From contig CP091722.1 of NCBI GenBank assembly GCA_022009755.1, forward strand, positions 752,001 through 816,000: a stretch of DNA of 64,000 nt, read 5' to 3'. The notes under the pieces are model-generated. The model saw nothing but the letters and a program-made list of their open reading frames with translations. It was not told the DNA's origin and did not search any database. Shown in pieces: positions 34,520 to 43,332 of the stretch. The translations under genes were made by a program, and so were the position numbers. Within the stretch, counting starts at the first letter, position 1. Each line of letters begins with the position of its first letter. This DNA comes from Oscillospiraceae bacterium. Its GTDB lineage: Bacteria; Bacillota; Clostridia; Christensenellales; QALW01.

Positions 34520-35236
34520 GATGAACAGGATGGCAAAGCAAAAAGAAAACCGAAAACAGGCGGAAATATTAAGGAAGGTGCACCCCCGGGAATCTCTGCT
34601 AAGGAAAACAGACATTGCCATGAATTTTACACATATATACGGATACAGCGGAAGAGTTATACTGCAACGAATAAACAAATATCGCATTTTCAGCCATGAG
34701 CCATAGCTTCAAACACTGATATGCCGAAAAAAACGACAGAGAAAATATTTTGTCGGATATTAAGCGAGATTGAACGGGCGGGATATCCGCCACCCGAAGC
34801 GGTATTTACAGACGGAACACACATGAAGTCGGACGCAAACATTAAAAAGGCGGCAAAAAAGCGATGCCGCAGGCTGCCGGGGTATATGAAAATATGAAAA
34901 ACAACCGATGAAGAAAATTAACGAAGGCCGTGAGAAGCACGGCAAACAGCCGTTTAACGGGTCGAAACCGCTGCAGAAAAGAAGCGATATGTCCGAATCC
35001 GAAACCAACCCCGAAAGCGGCGTGTTCCGCAAGTGAGATCATAAGAAATGCTTTGCATATACGGCACGGACAAGCTGCGATAAAACGGGGTATGTAACGG
35101 ATATTACGGTAACCCCGGCAATGTTCATGACAGTGCAGCGTTTGACGGATTGTATAACAGACTGACAGACAGAAATCCTGAAATTAAAGTCTCAGCAGCC
35201 GACGCGGGATACAAAACGCCTTGGATAAGCAAGTGA
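34520..35236 (+). pseudogene. Decayed IS1182-type transposase
   Basis: Scattered frames on + match successive parts of an IS1182/DDE_Tnp_1_6 transposase: N-terminal HPRESLLRKTDIAMNFTHIY, then a gap, EIERAGYPPPEAVFTDGTHM, KSDANIKKAAKK, ESETNPESGVF-like residues, TPGNVHDSAAFDGLYNRLTD, and PEIKVSAADAGYKTPWISK before a stop. There are several frameshifts and stops, a large internal deletion, and the C-terminal third is missing. Unlike the single-base lesions elsewhere, this is real decay. No terminal inverted repeats were recognised. Confidence 0.75.
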
Positions 35237-35247
35237 ATACTTGTACG

Positions 35248-35276
35248 TTGATAATTATAGCTTTCTGTGTTATAAT
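35248..35276 (+). promoter_or_regulatory. Promoter of the MATE gene
   Basis: TTGATA (35248-35253), 17 nt, TATAAT (35271-35276), 70 nt before the start. Confidence 0.75.
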
Positions 35277-35345
35277 TAGGCTTTGTGCGGCAACAAACAT
35301 AATCCCAAAATGCAGCCGCTTTCAAGTTTTCGGAGGATATTCCAC

Positions 35346-36731
35346 ATGGCGCATAAATACCACGCGCACAGCGGTATACAAATAACGCACGGCTCACTGT
35401 GGAAAAACATGTTCTTCTTCAGCGTACCGCTTATGCTGTCTCAGCTTTTGCAGGTGCTTTTTAACATGGCAGATGTTGCCGTCGTCGGCAAGTTCTCCAG
35501 TGCAGAGGCATTGGGTGCAGTAGGCTCCACCACAATTCTCGTCTCCCTGTTCACCGGTTTTCTCATAGGCATTGGCAGCGCCGTCAATGTCATGGTCGCG
35601 CAGCATCTCGGAGCCAAAGACAAAGCACGCACAGCCTCCTCCATCCGCACATCCTTTGTAATCTGTCTTGCCGCCGGCTGCATTATCACTGCGCTTTGTC
35701 TTCTTTCCGCGCGGTTTATGCTGGAGCTTTTGGGCACTAAAGACGACCTTATCGAGGGAGCCGTGCTCTATTTCCGCATATATGCTCTCGGAATGCCCGC
35801 ACTGGGCGTCTTTAACTTCGGAAACGGTGTACTCAGTGCAAACGGCGATACCAAACGCCCGCTTGTATATCTGATGATTGCCGGAATCCTCAATGTGCTT
35901 TTCAATCTGTTTTTCGTTATCGTCTGCGGCATGGCGGAGGACGGTGTTGCGCTTGCCAGCATCATCACGCAATATGTATCAGCACTTCTCATTGTTATAC
36001 ATATGGGACGGCAAAATGATGACTGCGCCTTTCGCCTCCGAGATCTGAAATACGGCACGGACAAGTCTGAGCTAAAACACATTCTCGGTCTTGGGATTCC
36101 GGCCGGGTTTCAAAACGCCATCTTTGCCATTGCCAATCTTTTCATACAAAGCGCCGTGAATTCCTTTGATTCCGTCATGGTTGAAGGCAATTCCGCCGCA
36201 GCCAACGCCGATGCCATTATCTACAACATCATGGCGGCGTTTTATATCGCATGTTCCACCTTCATGGGGCAAAACCTCGGCGCCGGAAAGCAGAACCGCG
36301 TGCTTAAAAGCTATTTTGTAGGGGTTACCTATTCCTTTTTCGCCGGCGCCGTCCTCGGCGGCGCTTTGTTCCTGTTCGGTCGAGAATTTCTATCCCTGTT
36401 TGCAAACAATGAAGCCGTCATCCAAGCCGGCCTTCAACGCACGCAAATCATGAGCTTCTCCTATGCCGTAAGCGCTTTCATGGATTGTACCATTGCAGCC
36501 TGCCGCGGCATCGGCAAGAGCCTCGCCCCCACCATTATTGTAATAATCGGCTCCTGCGTATTCCGGGTGGTGTGGATATATACCGTATTCGCATATTTTC
36601 ATACCATTCCTTCCCTGTATCTTTTGTATATTTTCTCATGGACTATCACCGCAGTCGCCGAGATTGTCTGCTTTGTCATCAATTATAAGAAGCTTACGGC
36701 AAAACAAAACGCTGCCGTCACCGAATTATAG
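35346..36731 (+). CDS. MATE family multidrug/sodium antiporter
   Basis: 461 residues, about 12 hydrophobic segments in two halves. Typical MATE stretches are FFFSVPLMLSQLLQVLFNMAD, shared with many NorM/DinF-like proteins, and IGIGSAVNVMVAQHLGAKDK in the first half, echoed by STFMGQNLGAGKQNRVLKSY in the second. It would expel cationic compounds using Na+ or H+. The start follows GGAGGATAT; an earlier ATG is not preceded by a ribosome binding site. It stands alone. Confidence 0.92.
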   Translation: MAHKYHAHSGIQITHGSLWKNMFFFSVPLMLSQLLQVLFNMADVAVVGKFSSAEALGAVGSTTILVSLFTGFLIGIGSAVNVMVAQHLGAKDKARTASSIRTSFVICLAAGCIITALCLLSARFMLELLGTKDDLIEGAVLYFRIYALGMPALGVFNFGNGVLSANGDTKRPLVYLMIAGILNVLFNLFFVIVCGMAEDGVALASIITQYVSALLIVIHMGRQNDDCAFRLRDLKYGTDKSELKHILGLGIPAGFQNAIFAIANLFIQSAVNSFDSVMVEGNSAAANADAIIYNIMAAFYIACSTFMGQNLGAGKQNRVLKSYFVGVTYSFFAGAVLGGALFLFGREFLSLFANNEAVIQAGLQRTQIMSFSYAVSAFMDCTIAACRGIGKSLAPTIIVIIGSCVFRVVWIYTVFAYFHTIPSLYLLYIFSWTITAVAEIVCFVINYKKLTAKQNAAVTEL

Positions 36732-37070
36732 AATCAGCATAGCAATCCCTGCATGTTATAATTATACAGCCTTCATTTTTACACTTATTCTATCCGCCTT
36801 ACAGAGTATTCATGTCAAACAAGAGCAAGCCCTCTTTTTAATTGTCAGATATTCGGCATCCCTGCACCCAGAACCTACGGCATATCATATGCGTAAATCC
36901 GCAGCCATTTCGTTTAATACAGCCCTCGCCAAGCCTTCAAGCCCATGTTTCATCCATTACGGCATATTTATTTCCGTTAAATTGCATCAAATTCTGTATA
37001 ACCTCTGTGCAAATACAAAAACTACTAAGGAATGAATAAATCATTCAATCCTAAAGGACGGTAAATAATA
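36732..37070. other. Intergenic region without recognised gene
   Basis: Between the MATE and SpoVT-like genes I find no conserved reading frame and no clear terminator. AAAGGACGG at its end is the ribosome binding site of the SpoVT-like gene. A promoter must lie here, but none is convincing. Confidence 0.5.
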
Positions 37071-37547
37071 ATGAAATCAACTGGAATAGTCAGAAGAATT
37101 GATGAACTCGGCCGAATAGTAATCCCTAAGGAAATAAGACGAACCATGCACATTCACGAGGGCGACCCATTGGAGATCTACACCGAAAAAGACGGTATCA
37201 CCCTGAAAAAGTATTCCGCACTTAACAGGATGGCCGCCTCCGCGCAGGAATTACTGCAGGCCTTTTATAACATGTACAATATAACTGCTTGGATATGCGA
37301 CCGCGAAGGAATGCTGGCCTCCTGCGGACAGGTGCCCGAATCCGCACATCAAACAGATGAACAGACTTTGGCCCTCATTGACGGACGCCGCCCGGTTAGC
37401 CTTGAAAAGGAAACAAAATATCTCGTTCCGATAACTGCCTCCTGCGATGCAATAGGCGGAGTTATTATCCGTGATAATAATATAAACGATTCCGCACGGC
37501 ACGGAGCTGAACTGATAGCCCGTGTCCTCGCCCTTCAGGCAGAATAA
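37071..37547 (+). CDS. SpoVT/AbrB-like transcription regulator
   Basis: 158 residues. Residues 1-50 are an AbrB swapped-hairpin domain (MKSTGIVRRIDELGRIVIPK, then EIRRTMHIHEGDPLEIYTE). The C-terminal 100 form a GAF-like domain (ITAWICDREGMLASCGQVP, then YLVPITASCDAIGGVIIRD) as in SpoVT, which tunes forespore gene expression. It is some 20 residues shorter than B. subtilis SpoVT, so a paralogue is possible. It supports a spore-forming host. Confidence 0.82.
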   Translation: MKSTGIVRRIDELGRIVIPKEIRRTMHIHEGDPLEIYTEKDGITLKKYSALNRMAASAQELLQAFYNMYNITAWICDREGMLASCGQVPESAHQTDEQTLALIDGRRPVSLEKETKYLVPITASCDAIGGVIIRDNNINDSARHGAELIARVLALQAE

Positions 37548-37692
37548 TCCGCCGCACGGCCGTAATGCCGTGCTTTTTCATTATCTGCCATCCGCCGCAT
37601 TTTTTCGCGCCGCAGCACAACACCGCCGCGCAGCCATATTCTCCGTTTCCCCTCTTTTTGTCCGCAATCCCAGCGTATATACAGACAACGCA

Positions 37693-38937
37693 TTATTTTC
37701 CGCCATTGCGCAATGCCGCATCCGGAAGACAGTTTATCCTTTCGCCGCATCCGGGCACCGTGCAAGACAGCATAGCCGCCGGTTTTACCGCCTCTTTACC
37801 GAACTTACGGCAAATATCATAAACCGCCGCTGAAACGCGTTCTCTTTTTTCGTGTCTTTCAAAATCTCCGAGCATGTTCTCCTGAACATATTTTTCGCCG
37901 CCAAGCTCTGTTGCGCGAACACACAACGACCGCAAGGGGCATTCCCATTCATATAGCTTCATCAGCTCGCGGGCACATTCATATATGCCTCCGACAGACT
38001 GAGTGGCAAATTCCAGCTGTCTCCCGTATTGCTGCCACTGCAATCCCTCTGCCCTCCGCACCGCTATCTGTACTCCGCGGGCAAATACCCTTTCTTTTCT
38101 CAGCCTTATCGCCACATCCCTTGAAAGCGCCAGCAGCACATTGCATGCTTCATCATAATTCATCATATCTCTCCCCGTCGTGATCCCGCTGCTTATTGAT
38201 TTATGCGCCGCCCTTTGTTCATTTACCGAAATCGGAGCTTCCTCTCCGCGAAGCGACCTCCACAGTGCGCTCCCGTTCTTTCCCAGCAAACTGCAAAGCA
38301 CATCCTCTTTGGCAAGCACCAAATCCAATATCGTATATATCCCCCGCCTGTTCAGTAGATTTTCCGTGCTTTTCCCCACCCCCATAAGCGCTCCTGCCGG
38401 CAAATTCCCCGCTTTTTCAAGATAATTTTCCTTTCGCAGCACGGTTACCGCATCCGGCTTTTTCATATCGGAGCCCAGTTTTGAAAAAATTCTTCCGAAG
38501 CTCACCCCCACAGATACCGTAATATCCAGCTCGCTTTTTACACGCTTGCGTATCGTCTGGGCAATAGCTTCGCCGCTTCCGAACAGCTTTGTGCTGCCCG
38601 TAACATCCAACCAGCATTCATCCAGTCCGAAGGGCTCCACCTGATCCGTAAAGTCCTCATATATTCTTCTTGCCGCACCGGAATATCGCAAATACTCGCT
38701 GTAATGCGGCGGAACCGTTATAAGCGAAGGACATTTGCGTTTTGCCTGCCAAACAGTTTCCGCAGTGCGCACACCGAAACGCTTTGCTTCCTCGCTTTTG
38801 GCAAGAACTATGCCGTGGCGATCCTCCACCGAACCGCAAACCGCTATCGGATGTCCTTTAAGCGAAGGCTCCAATGCCGTCTCTATGGAGGCAAAGCAGC
38901 TGTTTATATCAACATGAAGAATAGTGCGTTCCGTCAT
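37693..38937 (-). CDS. dinB: Y-family DNA polymerase (Pol IV/DinB type)
   Basis: 414 residues from MTERTILHVDINSCFASIE. Catalytic acidic residues lie in HVDINSCF and FGLDECWLDVT (about residue 105), with the little-finger domain at the C-terminus. It performs error-prone translesion synthesis. The start at 38937 fits the polymerase N-terminus; an upstream extension is unsupported. It is divergent from an XRE repressor/ImmA protease pair, its own promoter overlapping their operator, which suggests damage-inducible control. Confidence 0.87.
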   Translation of the reverse strand: MTERTILHVDINSCFASIETALEPSLKGHPIAVCGSVEDRHGIVLAKSEEAKRFGVRTAETVWQAKRKCPSLITVPPHYSEYLRYSGAARRIYEDFTDQVEPFGLDECWLDVTGSTKLFGSGEAIAQTIRKRVKSELDITVSVGVSFGRIFSKLGSDMKKPDAVTVLRKENYLEKAGNLPAGALMGVGKSTENLLNRRGIYTILDLVLAKEDVLCSLLGKNGSALWRSLRGEEAPISVNEQRAAHKSISSGITTGRDMMNYDEACNVLLALSRDVAIRLRKERVFARGVQIAVRRAEGLQWQQYGRQLEFATQSVGGIYECARELMKLYEWECPLRSLCVRATELGGEKYVQENMLGDFERHEKRERVSAAVYDICRKFGKEAVKPAAMLSCTVPGCGERINCLPDAALRNGGK

Positions 38938-38972
38938 ATCCACATCTTTTCTGCATTTTTTATACATTTTTA

Positions 38973-39001
38973 TTGACAATATACGCAAACCGTTGTATTA
39001 T
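38973..39001 (+). promoter_or_regulatory. Promoter of the XRE-ImmA operon
   Basis: Consensus TTGACA (38973-38978), 17-nt spacer, TATTAT (38996-39001). The palindrome at 39005-39019 begins 4 nt downstream. Confidence 0.75.
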
Positions 39002-39004
39002 ATG

Positions 39005-39019
39005 TGCAATCAGATTGCA
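39005..39019. promoter_or_regulatory. Palindromic operator between dinB and the XRE gene
   Basis: TGCAATC-A-GATTGCA is a perfect inverted repeat. Related half-sites (TTGCAC at 39042, TGCAATC near 39063) lie nearby, as expected for cooperative binding by an XRE dimer. It sits between two opposed promoters and could repress both. Confidence 0.65.
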
Positions 39020-39024
39020 TGTAT

Positions 39025-39053
39025 AATATATCAAATTACATTGCACATGTCAA
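39025..39053 (-). promoter_or_regulatory. Promoter of the Y-family polymerase gene
   Basis: On the minus strand: TTGACA (39053-39048), 17-nt spacer, TATATT (39030-39025). The transcript runs through the palindrome into the polymerase gene. Confidence 0.7.
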
Positions 39054-39094
39054 TCAAAATATGCAATCCGTTTTCATATTTAGGAGGTGTCGCC

Positions 39095-39538
39095 TTGAAA
39101 TTCGGCGAAAAGCTCAGAACTGCACGCAAAAAAGCCGGCATGACTCAATCCGAGTTAGCTGCCAAAGCCGGCATAGCACTTAAAACCGTAATAAATTACG
39201 AAAACGGCAATACCTACCCTCAGAACCGTGCCGTATACGACCGCCTTGCCTGCATATTGAATGTAAATGCGGCATCTCTGTATAACGAAACCGATGATTT
39301 CATCGCCCACGCAGGCGAGCACTACGGGAAAAACGGGGTCGCACAGGCTAAGGCGCTTGTCGCCCAGATAGGCGGCCTCTTCGCCGGCGGAGAATTGGAA
39401 CAGGAAGATAAAGATGCCGTAATGATGGCGCTGCAAAAGGCATATTGGGATGCCAAAAGCGATAATAAAAAATACAGCTCCCGTTCCCCGGCGGCGCATA
39501 ACGGTCGAAAAGGCCGTCACTCCGGAGGTCAAAATTGA
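39095..39538 (+). CDS. XRE-family repressor (TTG start)
   Basis: 147 residues. HTH_3 domain at residues 1-65: GEKLRTARKKAGMTQSELAA and KAGIALKTVINYENGNTYPQ. The C-terminal part is helical, then low-complexity and basic. TTG 39095 is 6 nt after AGGAGGTG. Its stop overlaps the start of the ImmA/IrrE-like gene (ATTGA). Such pairs (ImmR-ImmA, DdrO-IrrE) work by protease cleavage of the repressor; here the target would be the divergent polymerase promoter. Confidence 0.85.
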   Translation: MKFGEKLRTARKKAGMTQSELAAKAGIALKTVINYENGNTYPQNRAVYDRLACILNVNAASLYNETDDFIAHAGEHYGKNGVAQAKALVAQIGGLFAGGELEQEDKDAVMMALQKAYWDAKSDNKKYSSRSPAAHNGRKGRHSGGQN

Positions 39539-40050
39539 TTTGCAGTCAGGAAATATATAAAAAAGCCAATGCCGTTATACGGCGCTGCGGTACCCGTGAG
39601 CCTTTGGAAATAGCAGGCGAGCTCGGCATCAGCCTCTACTTTGAACATTTTTCCAAGCTTTTGGGAATGTACACCTACCGCTGGCGTCACCGGATGATAT
39701 TCATAAACGATTCTATCAGCGAAACTGCCGCGCGCACCGTGCTTGCACACGAGCTGGGGCACGATACGCTTCACCGCAGCTTTGCATCACAGGGCATGCG
39801 GGAATATGCGCTTTTCGGTCTGAAGGATGATACCGAGCAAGCCGCCAATGCATTTGCCGCTCATCTTCTGCTGGATTGGGACGAGCTTTACGAAACACTC
39901 CTTGGCGGTTTTACCGTAACGCAGGCCGCCGCTTCTTTTAATGTCCCATCCGAGCTGATACTTATAAAACTGGCCCAGATGAAAAATTTAGGCTGCAATA
40001 TCCACCTTTCCGATTATGCAAACAGCAACTTTATAACCGGCCTGCGTTAA
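39535..40050 (+). CDS. ImmA/IrrE-like metallopeptidase (TTG start)
   Basis: 171 residues. Zinc motif HELGH at residues 72-76 with the third ligand probably in EQAANAFAAHLLL; N-terminal YKKANAVIRRCGTREPLEIA is typical of the family (COG2856). It should cut its partner repressor on a signal such as DNA damage. It starts inside the repressor gene's end (overlap 4 nt) after GGAGGTCA. It lacks an obvious membrane or C-terminal sensor domain. Confidence 0.88.
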   Translation: MICSQEIYKKANAVIRRCGTREPLEIAGELGISLYFEHFSKLLGMYTYRWRHRMIFINDSISETAARTVLAHELGHDTLHRSFASQGMREYALFGLKDDTEQAANAFAAHLLLDWDELYETLLGGFTVTQAAASFNVPSELILIKLAQMKNLGCNIHLSDYANSNFITGLR

Positions 40051-40082
40051 AACAGCCCCGCGCATAAGCGCAGGGCTGTTTC
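40051..40082. terminator. Terminator between ImmA and GNAT genes
   Basis: AACAGCCCCGCGC and GCGCAGGGCTGTT form a stem with one bulge around ATAA, then TTT. It serves the convergent genes. Confidence 0.7.
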
Positions 40083-40087
40083 TGTCA

Positions 40088-40639
40088 CTATATTTCCTTA
40101 ATCATCAAATATTCATGGCGCAGCGCACCGTCGCTCATTCTCACTGCGTTGGGATGCACACCCACCGTCCGAAAGCCCGCCTTTTCATATAAAGCACACG
40201 CTCTGCTGTTTCCTTCAATAAATTCCAGCTCCAGCTGTATAACACCCTTTATTTCTCGCCCGATGTCTGTTATTTTTTCAAGCAGCCTTGTGCCTATTCC
40301 CAGTCCCCAAAATTCCTTCAGCACTGCTATACCTATACCGGCCCGGTGCGCCGTCTTTACCCTGTCGCTTGCGCTTATCTGACAAACCCCGACTATTCTG
40401 CCCTCAACCAAGCAAAGCACCATTGCCGACCTTTCATCGGCATTCAATTTCGCAAACAGTGCGCGTTCCTTTTCCGCACTGTATCTGCCGCTTTCCTGCG
40501 GGGTTCTCAGCAAAAAATCCGTTTCCCGTGCAGTATCATGCAAATATTTCAGCATTTCCTCTGCGTCTGCGTCCTCCGGGCTTCGCATTACCGCCCCTCT
40601 GCCGTCTTTGAGCAAAAAGCACTCCTTTTGAATTTTCAT
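40088..40639 (-). CDS. GNAT acetyltransferase (RimJ/RimL-like)
   Basis: 183 residues. Acetyl-CoA site in AVLKEFWGLGIGTRLLEKI; later LELEFIEGNSRACALYEKAG and FRTVGVHPNAVRMSDG follow the usual GNAT order. It transfers acetyl to an amine of a protein or small molecule; the substrate is unknown. It has its own ribosome binding site (GAGGTGCC) and stands alone between two terminators. Confidence 0.82.
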   Translation of the reverse strand: MKIQKECFLLKDGRGAVMRSPEDADAEEMLKYLHDTARETDFLLRTPQESGRYSAEKERALFAKLNADERSAMVLCLVEGRIVGVCQISASDRVKTAHRAGIGIAVLKEFWGLGIGTRLLEKITDIGREIKGVIQLELEFIEGNSRACALYEKAGFRTVGVHPNAVRMSDGALRHEYLMIKEI

Positions 40640-40683
40640 ACCGGCACCTCCTCTGTGTTATATTTAAGTCCCAAAAAACATAA

Positions 40684-40724
40684 AAATCGGCGCAGGCTCC
40701 CTAATATAAGCCCGCGCCGATAAT
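40684..40724 (-). terminator. Terminator of the ispH-rpsA operon
   Basis: On the minus strand ATCGGCGCGGGCT pairs with AGCCTGCGCCGAT, followed by T5. Confidence 0.75.
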
Positions 40725-40743
40725 ATACGCCTATATGCCGCGA

Positions 40744-41883
40744 TCAGTCTTCAATCGGCTCTGCATCCTCAAGTTCTTCGGATTCATAACCGTCCTCTTC
40801 GGGAAGCAGTGCCTTGATGCTCAGGCTTATACGCTTGTTGGGCACATCGCAGCCCAGCACAACAGCGTCAACCTCCTGTCCTACGCTCAGCACTTCCTCC
40901 ACCTTTTTGACATAATGGTTAACTATCTCAGAGATATGTACCATTCCGTCAATTCCGGGAGCTATGCTCACAAACGCGCCGAAAGGAGCAATGCGCACAA
41001 CGGTTCCGTGCACAACGGTTCCGGGTGCAAATCTTTCCTCAGCATCATCCCACGGCTTGGGCATAAGCTGCTTAAGCCCAAGGGAGATCAATTCTTTTTC
41101 TCTGTTAAGGGAAAGAACTACAACATTGATTTCATCGCCGATATTCAGGCAATCGCTCACCTTTCCTATGCGATACCACGCAATATCACCGATATGAAGC
41201 AATCCGTCATAGCCTCCGACATCCACAAACGCGCCGAAATCGGTTATCCGGCGTACAACGCCCTTTACCACATCGCCTTCATGAATGTTGCTCCAGAACT
41301 TCTCCGCCTTTTCAGCCTGCTCTTTGGCCAAAACAGCCGCGCGGGAAGCAACTACTCTGCGCTTTTTGACATCAACCTCAAGTGCAGTAACCTTAAAAGT
41401 ATCGCCAACGAACTTAGTAAGATCTTTGACATAGCCCTTCACGCGGATCTGCGATGCGGGAATGAAAACATGGATGCCGTCAAGCTCAGCCATAAGACCG
41501 CCCTTTACCGCTTCCTTTACAGTCACCTCGAAGGGCTCGCCGCTGTTGATCTTATTAAGCATCTCATCCTTAAGCAGACGCTCCTGAATGGCCTTTTTGG
41601 AGAGGATCACATTGCCGTTGCCGTCGTTTACCTTCAGCACCTCAACCTCGATCTCATCGCCCTCTTTTACCACCTCACGCGGATCCACATCGCCTGCAAT
41701 AGTGAGATTTTCCTTGGACACAAATCCGTCGGATTTGTATCCGATGTTGACGCCTACTTCGTTTTCATCAACGAAGATTACCGTTCCCTTGATCTGCTGT
41801 CCGGGTTTGATTCTGACCAGCGCTTTGCCCATCTCCTCAATAAAGTCAGAATCCTGTGTCTCGAGCTTATCCTGTTCGCTCAT
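40744..41883 (-). CDS. rpsA: Ribosomal protein S1-like protein (C-terminal half of an IspH-S1 fusion)
   Basis: 379 residues with four S1 domains: KPGQQIKGTVIFVDENEVGV, EPFEVTVKEAVKGGLMAELD, EGDVVKGVVRRITDFGAFVDV and GTVVHGTVVRIAPFGAFVSI. It ends in an acidic tail. It helps bind mRNA to the 30S subunit. No ribosome binding site is needed if the upstream frame is repaired: one base added at about 41925 joins it to IspH without a stop. IspH-S1 fusions are known in Clostridia. Confidence 0.9.
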   Translation of the reverse strand: MSEQDKLETQDSDFIEEMGKALVRIKPGQQIKGTVIFVDENEVGVNIGYKSDGFVSKENLTIAGDVDPREVVKEGDEIEVEVLKVNDGNGNVILSKKAIQERLLKDEMLNKINSGEPFEVTVKEAVKGGLMAELDGIHVFIPASQIRVKGYVKDLTKFVGDTFKVTALEVDVKKRRVVASRAAVLAKEQAEKAEKFWSNIHEGDVVKGVVRRITDFGAFVDVGGYDGLLHIGDIAWYRIGKVSDCLNIGDEINVVVLSLNREKELISLGLKQLMPKPWDDAEERFAPGTVVHGTVVRIAPFGAFVSIAPGIDGMVHISEIVNHYVKKVEEVLSVGQEVDAVVLGCDVPNKRISLSIKALLPEEDGYESEELEDAEPIED

Positions 41884-41903
41884 TTTTGCTGCAACCTCCT
41901 TAA

Positions 41904-42701
41904 TTACCCGGTCAGGCGTGGATGGCCTGCCGATATCCCTATGATGTTGATATTATTAAAATTGATTTTACCGAGCTCTTGCGAACTCTCAATCACATAG
42001 GTTCGTTTCTGAATCTGTCTGCAAATATTATACAGCTTGGCCGTATTGGAGCTGTTATGCCCTCCTATCACCACTACGGCATCGCACCTTGCAGCAAGCT
42101 CTCTTGCCTCCTGCTGACGCTTGGCCGTTGCCGAGCATATAGTATTTCGGACCGTTATATTATAACCGCTTTTCAAAAGAAATTCAACGATTATTTGCCA
42201 ATTTTCTTGATTTGTTGTGGTTTGAGCTACCAAACACAGCTTCTTTTTTGTGTACGGTATCTTTTTCGCCTCATCAACGCTGTTAATTATTATCGCTTTA
42301 TTGCCGCAATAACCATTTATGCCAATCACTTCCGGGTGATTTGCTTCCCCCACAATTACAACCTGTTCCCCTGCCCCGTACGCCTCTTCCGCTATCCGCT
42401 GTATTTTTGCAACAAACGGGCAGGTCGCATCCACTATCGCTATTCCCTTTTCCGCAAGCTTGCGTTTGTCCTCCGGCGTGCATCCGTGCGACCTTATAAC
42501 CACCGCCTCGGTATTTGCCTCCTCCGGCGAATCGACCGCCTTGATCCCCGCTCTTTCCAGTTCCGATACCACCTGCGGGTTATGTATGATAGGCCCTAAA
42601 GTAGAAATGGTACGGTATTTTTTTCTGCTTTCATAAACGGCATCCACCGCACGGTGCACCCCAAAGCAAAAGCCTGCCGTTTTTGCAATAATGATCTTCA
42701 A
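41904..42701 (-). CDS. ispH: 4-hydroxy-3-methylbut-2-enyl diphosphate reductase (frameshifted end)
   Basis: Catalyses the last step of the MEP isoprenoid pathway with a [4Fe-4S] cluster. The cluster cysteines are at KTAGFCFGVHRAV, IVDATCPFVAKI and RNTICSATAKRQ; VIRSHGCTPEDK and GEANHPEVIGI are also diagnostic. The raw frame ends GISAGHPRLTG. Adding one G gives the family ending GISAGASTPDRVIKEVA and then runs in frame into the S1 protein. It is downstream of plsC and cmk on the same strand. Confidence 0.92.
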   Translation of the reverse strand: MKIIIAKTAGFCFGVHRAVDAVYESRKKYRTISTLGPIIHNPQVVSELERAGIKAVDSPEEANTEAVVIRSHGCTPEDKRKLAEKGIAIVDATCPFVAKIQRIAEEAYGAGEQVVIVGEANHPEVIGINGYCGNKAIIINSVDEAKKIPYTKKKLCLVAQTTTNQENWQIIVEFLLKSGYNITVRNTICSATAKRQQEARELAARCDAVVVIGGHNSSNTAKLYNICRQIQKRTYVIESSQELGKINFNNINIIGISAGHPRLTG

Positions 42702-42719
42702 ACGCGTTTCGTCCTTTTA

Positions 42720-43330
42720 TCAGTTTTTAAGCTTATCGCTCATTCCGGGTCCTTCCGGAAACAGTGAGATCATCGCGTCAAAGAGCATGCCGTTGATCTT
42801 CTCTGTTTTTTCCGATATTGTCCCCTTATCCGGCACCTCTATCGCCTTTCCTATGTGAAGCCTGTTTATCCGAAATATCAGCGGCCTGCGCTCAAAAACG
42901 CACGGCACTATCGCCGTGGCCGACTTTGCCGCCAAAAAGCCTACTCCTCCCAGCATATCTTCCTTTTTGGGATACGGCGATTCCTTCACCCTGCGTCCCT
43001 GCGGAAATATTCCCAAAACCTCTTTTGCCCTAAGCACCTTAAGCGCATTGCGCATGGCATCCACATCGCCGGTACGCACATTTACGGGAAACGCCCCAAT
43101 CTTTCCGAAAAGCCATTTTACAAATCGAAATCTGTAAAAAGAGGACCGCGCCATAAAGCGTATCCTTCTTTTATCCGCAATTATCAGACACGGAACATCC
43201 ATATACGATTGATGATTGCACGCAAGAATATACGCCCCCTCACGGTCAAGGTTTCCCTCCCGTATACTCTTACCGGCATCAGAACAAAGGCCAGCACCTT
43301 CAGCACCGCTCTTATGCAATCGTAAAACAA
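42720..43330 (-). CDS. plsC: 1-acyl-glycerol-3-phosphate acyltransferase (frameshift at about 43252)
   Basis: Acylates lysophosphatidic acid in phospholipid synthesis. The catalytic block is ILACNHQSYMDVP (here NHQSYMD in place of NHxxxxD), with GIFPQGRR as the second motif. Adding one A to GGAAAC restores an N-terminal membrane segment (LFYDCIRAVLKVLAFVLMPV) and a TTG start at 43330 after GGAGG. The raw frame has an implausible polar N-terminus. It lies 3 nt from cmk. Confidence 0.87.
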
Positions 43331-43332
43331 TG

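Noticed and set aside
38975..39000. LexA box in front of the polymerase
   Set aside because: The nearest match (CGCAAACCGTTGTAT) fits poorly to CGAAC-N4-GTTCG. The perfect palindrome at 39005-39019 is a better operator for the adjacent XRE protein.
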